The notes beneath the pieces were generated by a model. That model saw only the letters and a list, made by a program, of their open reading frames with translations, did no database searches and was not told the origin of the DNA. This document shows positions 6,444-10,736 of a stretch of DNA of 10,736 nucleotides, one piece after another (positions within the stretch are counted from its first letter, which is position 1; each line of letters opens with the position of its first letter). Source of the DNA: DATCDR01 sp036510575 (GTDB taxonomy: Bacteria > Actinomycetota > Acidimicrobiia > Acidimicrobiales > Bog-793); the NCBI GenBank assembly GCA_036510575.1, contig DATCDR010000172.1:1-10736 (forward strand). Reading direction: 5' to 3'. A program made the position numbers and the translations under genes.

Positions 6444-7391
6444 CCCCAGTACCTCCCGACTCTCTAACAGGAACGGCGAGCCCCAGCGCGTGCGGCATCG
6501 AGGTGGTGAGATCGACGCCGGCACGTGCCATGAGCTCCAAGCCGAGCTTGGCGCGCCGCACCCGCTCGCGGCTGAGTGCGGTAGTAACGGCTTCAAGATG
6601 TGTCCCGGCTGGATAGACGGCCGGCGCGTTGCGCAGCCCGAACTTGGTGTAGATGGGCGAGGCAATTCGCACGAACTCGCTGAGTTCCTGCACGCGCACG
6701 AAGCCACCGACATTGTCGGGACCTTCGACGTAGATGTCGAGGGGAACGTCGACCGCCGCTTGGATCGCGGCAATCTCGGCGAGGTCGAGGTCAGTCTGGA
6801 TGTTCAAAGTGTTGGCCCCGAGCTCGACGAGTACCTCTGCAGTCGCCGGATTGGAGATAGGTAACATGACCGAGATCTTCGCCTGCATGTCGCCGGGCAG
6901 GTCACCTGCGTCACGTAGCTTGCCGAAGATCGAGAGCAGTCCGACGCCAGAGATGAGCGCACTCCGTGTTCCGCCAAGCGACCAATGTCGTCGATCGCTG
7001 CGGCGAGCCCAGCTGTTCCCTGCACCGCCGCCGCAAACGCGTCGTCTGCGCTCGCACGGGCTGTCGCCGATACGCCGCATCCCGTTACGGGCCGTTCGAA
7101 GAGGCTGACCTCGATACCTGCTCCGCCCGCGAGCTCTACGCCCTCTTCCCGCTCGTCGTCGGTGAGCATGAAGACGTCGCTGCCCGGCGATATCCGACGG
7201 ACGGGAACCGAACGTCGATCAGCTTCCTCGAGCACCACGGGAACACAGGCTGGCCCCTCGACACTTGGGATCTCGATCCGAAAACGCACCCCGTCAGGAA
7301 AAGTCTTCGCCGAACTCGGGATCCCCGATGCCTCCGGAATGCCGTGTTGCGCAAGGAGCTCGCTCGTCGACGGCATCGAGGTCACAGTCAT
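6436..7391 (-). pseudogene. U32-peptidase-like TIM-barrel protein, frameshifted
   Basis: Two overlapping frames together make one protein of about 320 residues. The first half (ATG 7389-7391) contains FPDGVRFRIEIPSVEGP, RRISPGSDVFMLTDDE and IDDIGRLAEHGVR. The frame then breaks near 6958-6963. The second half gives ALISGVGLLSIFGKL, DMQAKISVMLPISNPATAEV, YVEGPDNVGGFVR and YTKFGLRNAPAVYPAGTHLE. I recognise this as a family usually annotated as U32 peptidase-like and found beside acid-sugar dehydratases in actinobacteria; its reaction is not established to my knowledge. The ATG overlaps the dehydrogenase stop (ATGA at 7388-7391). A GTG two codons on has better spacing from GAGGAG. As written the protein ends early, unless the break is a sequence error. 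Confidence 0.7.
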
Positions 7392-8248
7392 CGCTCCTCA
7401 TAGGAGTTGGGCAGTACGAGCACCTTAAGCGCCCCACGAAAAGGGTCGGTTGCGAGCTCGAAGGCCTCGAGCGTTCCAGACAGTGGCAGTCGATGCGTTA
7501 CCAACGCGGTGAAGTCAAGCTCACCTGCGTTCCACGGCCCGGCCAGCCACCTCCGCGCCCTTTGAACCGAACCGAACACACCTTGCACCTTGCGACTCCC
7601 TGTGGAGATCCAGTCCCCGGCGATACTCATTAACGCCGTCTCGGCGATGCCGGCGAGCCCGATGGTGCCGCCACGTCTCGCGAGGCGGATTGGAGCCGCG
7701 CCGTCCGAAGAGCCGCTGGCCTCTAAGTCCGAGTCCTTACAGCCCAAGTTATCCGGCGCAAGCGCTGCCTCAGGCGGCCCACTCTCGAGAGCACCGTGGG
7801 TTCGCAAAGAGCGTGAGACGCTGGTGGGACGATCGGGCACACAAGATGATCGCGATCTGGCCCAGCGGGCCGTTATCCACGAGTTGGCGAGCGCTCCGGG
7901 CTCGGCGAATCCGGTCTCGGCATACCCGTTGAGACTGAGGTTGCTCCTGCCGCGAAGGCAGCGGGCGCACTCACCACAACCCCTGATCCCTTCCGAGAAG
8001 AACGCGGATCCCGATCGAACGTTCGTAACTCGCTCCCCCACCGCAACCACCCTGCCAACCCACTCGTGACCGGGAACGGTGGGATAGCGCAGATGCTTAG
8101 ATGGCCGTGTCCCCGCGAGAAGCTCGACGTCGGAGCCGCGGACGCCGACCGCTTCGACGCGGGCTAACACGTCATCAGCGCCTAACAGTGGCAGAGCTTC
8201 GTCTGCGAGCGCGGACCGCTCTCGTCCACGCACGACGACAGCTCGCAT
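7388..8248 (-). pseudogene. Zinc-type alcohol/polyol dehydrogenase, internally deleted
   Basis: The frame from ATG 8246-8248 to TGA is open (286 codons), but the protein is damaged. The N-terminal GroES-like part is clear: VPGHEWVGRVVAVGERV and GCGECARCLRGR. After FAEPGALA (about residue 121) the homology jumps to another frame (NGPLGQIAIIL, the NAD-binding turn) and returns to the first frame near 7760 (EASGSSDGAAPIRLARRGGT, then VTHRLPLSGTLEAFELATDP). About 50 residues joining the two domains are missing, against a usual length near 340. Key residues are also lost: the catalytic-zinc Cys of the usual CGSD is Arg37 (VRGSD), the fourth structural-zinc Cys is Ser105 (NLS) and the first glycine of the dinucleotide-binding turn is Asp. 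It is the second gene of the operon, 58 bp after the dehydratase, and presumably once oxidised a pathway hydroxyl. Confidence 0.8.
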
Positions 8249-8306
8249 CTCGCCGGCCGTCACCACGACCGGGGCACGTACGCCTTCGCGTGCCGATCTC
8301 GGGCCA

Positions 8307-9482
8307 TCATGGAGAAGGTTCGACCGGCTCGTCGATGAGCGCCCGACGCAAGTGCCACTGCTCGGCGTGGAGGTTGAAGTGGACTGCCTTCCGAGGATGC
8401 TCGTCAAGCGCCGCGGGATCGACCGAGACGCCAAGCCCTGGGTTGGTCGGCAACGCGAAGAAGCCGTCGATGACCGCGGGGTTGCCAGGGATGAGGTCTT
8501 GAATCCAGGATTCAGCGAAGTCGTTGAAATGCTCTTGCGCCTTGAAGTTGGGAACCAGCGCGGCAACTTGCAAAGCGGCAGCAGTCGAGATCGGTCCACC
8601 AACGTTGTGTGGAGCAACGAGCATCCCGTAGGCCTCGGCCCACGCGGCGATGTGGAGCGTCTCGCTGATGCCGCCACACATGGTGATGTCGGGCTGGACG
8701 ATGTCCACCGCGCGGCGCTCGAAGAGCTCTCGAAAATCGAGGCGCGTATGCACACGCTCGCCACTCGCGATCGGCACCTCAGTCGCCCGGGTGACTTCTG
8801 CCAACAGCGATGGGTTCTCCGGCGGGACCGGCTCCTCAAGCCATCCTGGACGGTAGGGGGCGAGCTCCCGCGCGATTTGGATCGCAGCCTTGGGGGTGAA
8901 CCTCCCGTGCGCCTCGACGTAGAGCTCCGCATCGGGTCCGATCGCGTCCCGCACCGCCTCGACGAGTCCAATAGCAGTGCGGAGCTCCGACTGGTCAGGC
9001 TCATAACGCGCCGTGCCGAAAGGATCGAGCTTCAGCGCCCGGTAGCCCTTTGCGACGACGAGGCGCGCCGCGGCGTGGAACTCCTCCGGAGTTCGCTCGA
9101 CCGTATACCAGCCGTTGGCATACGCCTTGATCGTGTCCCGGACTGGACCACCCATGAGGCGATACACGGGCAGGTCGAGCGCCTTCCCCATGATGTCCCA
9201 ACAGGCCATCTCGATGACGCTGAGCGCCGCCATCGCGATCTCGCCAGCCCTCGAGTACTCGATGCGCCACATCCGGTCGATAAGGCGCTGGATCTCAAAC
9301 GGGTCGAGACCGAGCACGTGATTGCGCACCGCCTCGTCCAGATAGCCGAGAAGCGCGTCCGTCTGGTTAATCATCCTTGCCTCACCGAGGCCCACTAGGC
9401 CCTCATCGGTGTGCACAAAGACAATGGTCAGGTTTCGCCATTCGGTACCGAGTACTTTTCGCTCAACGTGGGTGATCTTCAT
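8307..9482 (-). CDS. Enolase-superfamily acid-sugar dehydratase (galactonate dehydratase-like)
   Basis: This is an intact 391-residue member of the mandelate racemase/muconate lactonizing enzyme group. The N-terminal capping domain (MKITHVERKVLG to MGKALDLPVYRLMGG) is followed by a TIM barrel. Metal ligands are read as E190 (LYVEAHGRF), E216 (WLEEPVPPEN) and E242 (IASGERVHTR). The 26-residue spacing between them equals that of E. coli galactonate dehydratase (D183, E209, E235). The likely acid/base His192 (E-A-H-G-R, compare D-F-H-G-R) and His292 (VAPHNVGGPI) are present. KLDPFG at 151-156 replaces the KxK of racemases. This pattern supports dehydration of an aldonic or related acid to a 2-keto-3-deoxy acid. 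The start is the ATG at 9480-9482, where homology begins. It is the first gene of the operon and a perfect 14-bp palindrome lies 71 bp upstream. The substrate is undetermined. Confidence 0.88.
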   Translation of the reverse strand: MKITHVERKVLGTEWRNLTIVFVHTDEGLVGLGEARMINQTDALLGYLDEAVRNHVLGLDPFEIQRLIDRMWRIEYSRAGEIAMAALSVIEMACWDIMGKALDLPVYRLMGGPVRDTIKAYANGWYTVERTPEEFHAAARLVVAKGYRALKLDPFGTARYEPDQSELRTAIGLVEAVRDAIGPDAELYVEAHGRFTPKAAIQIARELAPYRPGWLEEPVPPENPSLLAEVTRATEVPIASGERVHTRLDFRELFERRAVDIVQPDITMCGGISETLHIAAWAEAYGMLVAPHNVGGPISTAAALQVAALVPNFKAQEHFNDFAESWIQDLIPGNPAVIDGFFALPTNPGLGVSVDPAALDEHPRKAVHFNLHAEQWHLRRALIDEPVEPSP

Positions 9483-9553
9483 GGCGCTCTCGCTCGACGC
9501 TCCTTGCCGTAACCACTGCGCGTCAAGTACTGAGCCGCGCAAAGTCGTAAGTC

Positions 9554-9567
9554 ATCTGACGTCAGAT
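9554..9567. promoter_or_regulatory. Operator-like perfect palindrome ATCTGACGTCAGAT (site 3)
   Basis: A perfect 14-bp palindrome 71 bp upstream of the dehydratase ATG. It is the most symmetrical of four related sites in the window and is placed to control the operon that encodes the GntR regulator. This suggests autoregulated repression. Binding by that protein is inferred from position and symmetry only. Confidence 0.7.
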
Positions 9568-9592
9568 CTTAGGCCCTCGCTCACCGGCTTGT

Positions 9593-9614
9593 CCGTGCCA
9601 CCTTGAGGGCACGG
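9593..9614 (-). terminator. Stem-loop, second of a tandem pair
   Basis: CCGTGCC (9593-9599) and GGCACGG (9608-9614) are exact reverse complements around an 8-base loop. It follows the larger hairpin in the direction of hydrolase B transcription and has no T-tract. A termination role is inferred from position. Confidence 0.45.
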
Positions 9615-9618
9615 CACT

Positions 9619-9654
9619 AGCCAGCGGCCTGCTCTCTTCGGCAAGCCACTGGCT
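9619..9654 (-). terminator. Stem-loop, first of a tandem pair
   Basis: On the minus-strand RNA, AGCCAGUGGCUUGC pairs with GCAGGCCGCUGGCU around an 8-base loop. This gives a continuous 14-bp stem in which two positions are G-U pairs. On the plus strand those same positions are C-A mismatches, so the structure favours minus-strand transcripts. It lies about 207 bp after the stop of hydrolase B and before the dehydratase promoter, where it would insulate the two units. There is no T-tract. Confidence 0.55.
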
Positions 9655-9860
9655 CACCGGACCCCAGACGCACTACACATTAGAGTCTCGCCGCACCCTC
9701 CAATCGCACGTCGACGGGTGCTTTCGCTGAACAAGGGACCGACCTCGTGTCGACCGGCTGGCAAATGCATTAGACAACATGAACACAGCGGCGCCCGGGG
9801 GCTGCGCTCCTTCGGGGCTTCGATCGCTCGTGAGCGGGAGAAGGTGTGGCAGAGCCGAGC

Positions 9861-10565
9861 TCAGAGCAGGTGGCGAAGGATCGCGACCAACTCGTCGGGC
9901 CGGTTCTCCGGAATCGCGTGGTTGGTATCGATCTCGTGGTAGCGCCATCTACTCGAACCATGTGCCCGATCAGCTGCTTGCCAAAAGGGGTTCGCAACTT
10001 CGGGCCGGGGCTCGCCGGTCGCCTTGATGTAGGTACGCGTGAACGGGAACTGCTCGAGTGGACGCTCGAGAACGACAGGGTCTGAGAACGTCTTCGCCGG
10101 TTGAGGAGTGCGGCGAGGTCCTTGGAACGATTCCTCAGTTGCGTCATCGAGGTACGTGGTGCCCCTGTCGATCGGCTCGATCAGCCACGGGGAGCCGAGA
10201 CCCTCTCTTCGTGAGGCGCCGACCAGTGAGTTGAGGCTGTCGCCATCGTTTGGTACAAACGCGTCGAGATAGACGAGGTGCTCGACGCGATCCCCGATGC
10301 TTCGCAGCGCATTCGTTACGACCATTCCCCCATAGGAATACCCGAGCAGGACGACGTCGCGAAGGTCCCAGTACATGAACACGTTCTCGACGTCCTCCGA
10401 GTGCGTCCGCAGCGTGGTCTGGGGATTCGCGAGATGTGATCGTTCGCCGATCCCGCTGAGGGCCGGTGTGAAGACGTCGTGGCCAGCGGATATCAACCGG
10501 GGCCTAACGTGTCGAAAGGTGTGTGCACCGCCGAACGCGCCGTGCACCAGAACATATGTCGCCAT
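9861..10565 (-). CDS. Alpha/beta hydrolase (esterase/lactonase-like), paralogue B
   Basis: This is a complete 234-residue alpha/beta-hydrolase, the same length as paralogue A and aligning with it without gaps (148 of 234 identical by hand count). It has VHGAFGGAHTF near the N terminus, the nucleophile elbow GYSYGG (Ser77) and DTNHAIPENRP (His216). There is no signal peptide, so it should be cytoplasmic. The start is the ATG at 10563-10565 because homology begins there; GGGGGA precedes it, and an ATG 25 codons earlier is not supported. Site 4 of the operator motif lies 107 bp upstream, so it is probably co-regulated with the dehydratase operon. A role in opening a lactone or ester before dehydration is plausible but inferred. 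Tandem hairpins follow the gene. Confidence 0.9.
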   Translation of the reverse strand: MATYVLVHGAFGGAHTFRHVRPRLISAGHDVFTPALSGIGERSHLANPQTTLRTHSEDVENVFMYWDLRDVVLLGYSYGGMVVTNALRSIGDRVEHLVYLDAFVPNDGDSLNSLVGASRREGLGSPWLIEPIDRGTTYLDDATEESFQGPRRTPQPAKTFSDPVVLERPLEQFPFTRTYIKATGEPRPEVANPFWQAADRAHGSSRWRYHEIDTNHAIPENRPDELVAILRHLL

Positions 10566-10672
10566 GATCCCCCGTTCTTTGTCTGCCCTACTGACGTAGC
10601 TGTGAATGGCAATGGCCTGCTCAGATCGGACGACGTTCAATTATCGTTCGTGCGTGCGACAGCTTGCGATGC

Positions 10673-10686
10673 ATCTGACATCTGAT
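10673..10686. promoter_or_regulatory. Operator-like site ATCTGACATCTGAT (site 4)
   Basis: The fourth copy of ATCTGA-NN-TCWGAT, 107 bp upstream of the ATG of hydrolase paralogue B. AT-rich sequence to its right (around 10690-10736) may hold the promoter, but I cannot assign -35 and -10 boxes with confidence. Confidence 0.6.
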
Positions 10687-10736
10687 GATATCGGCGCGAT
10701 CTCGCACTATATTCGCGGTCTCAATGTAACTATTGT

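Larger units (their letters stand above)
9568..9860. other. Intergenic region between hydrolase B and the dehydratase operon
   Basis: About 290 bp without a gene. It carries two tandem stem-loops (9593-9654) and, on its left, the operator of the dehydratase operon. The part from 9655 to 9860 shows nothing I can name. Short frames there are GC-driven and lack ribosome binding sites. Confidence 0.55.

Noticed and set aside
6444..6773. 110-codon N-terminal extension of the GntR frame
   Set aside because: It overlaps the U32-like gene in another frame and has shadow-like Ser/Pro/Arg composition; regulator homology begins after 6443.
8249..9004. N-terminal 252-codon extension of the dehydrogenase frame
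   Set aside because: The extension runs opposite in frame content to the dehydratase coding sequence and is Ser/Arg-rich nonsense; dehydrogenase homology starts at the ATG at 8246-8248.
8352..9398. 348-codon plus-strand open frame opposite the dehydratase
   Set aside because: Antisense to a conserved enolase-superfamily gene, with no motif or start signal of its own.
10619..10626. Extra TCAGAT half-site near hydrolase B
   Set aside because: Only one half of the operator motif is present, and single 6-mers are expected by chance.
9779..10685. Plus-strand open frames opposite hydrolase B
   Set aside because: Shadow frames of a clearly conserved gene, without ribosome binding sites.

Overview
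The window is high-GC DNA (roughly 60% G+C by eye) from what looks like an environmental actinobacterium or a similar high-GC soil bacterium. The taxon is inferred from codon use, gene families and an actinobacterial-type IS481 transposase remnant, not from a marker gene. There is no rRNA, tRNA, CRISPR array or phage module. Nearly all genes lie on the minus strand. The content is catabolic, and several genes are visibly broken.

Layout, left to right. Positions 1-85 hold the first 28 codons of a LivH-type ABC permease running off the left edge. After about 780 bp with no recognisable gene comes an intact metal-dependent amidohydrolase (870-2051). An IS481-type transposase remnant (2204 to about 2640) abuts a beheaded, frameshifted alpha/beta hydrolase pseudogene on the plus strand (about 2655-3240). 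An intact paralogue of that hydrolase lies on the minus strand (3396-4100). Then come about 1.3 kb of degenerate DNA with two unrecognised open stretches and a perfect 13-bp hairpin. From 5406 to 9482 lies a minus-strand operon transcribed right to left: an enolase-superfamily acid-sugar dehydratase (intact), a zinc alcohol dehydrogenase (broken), a U32-like TIM-barrel protein (frameshifted), a FadR/FCD-type GntR regulator (intact, probable TTG start) and the N-terminal stub of a cyclase-family hydrolase. Tandem hairpins separate this operon from a second intact alpha/beta hydrolase (9861-10565), about 63% identical to the first with no gaps.

The most informative non-coding signal is a 14-bp motif, ATCTGA-NN-TCWGAT, present four times: 205-218 (upstream of the permease), 5117-5130 (degenerate region), 9554-9567 (upstream of the dehydratase operon, where it is a perfect palindrome) and 10673-10686 (upstream of the right-hand hydrolase). 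It is a good candidate operator for the GntR regulator encoded in the operon. It would link uptake (Liv-type ABC transporter), ester or lactone hydrolysis, dehydration and oxidation into one regulon for an unidentified sugar acid or related hydroxy acid.

At least four frame breaks are consistent with small deletions, and several genes are truncated. Either the pathway is decaying in this lineage, helped by the insertion sequence, or some breaks are assembly errors. Lost zinc-ligand cysteines and internal deletions in the dehydrogenase favour real decay for that gene.
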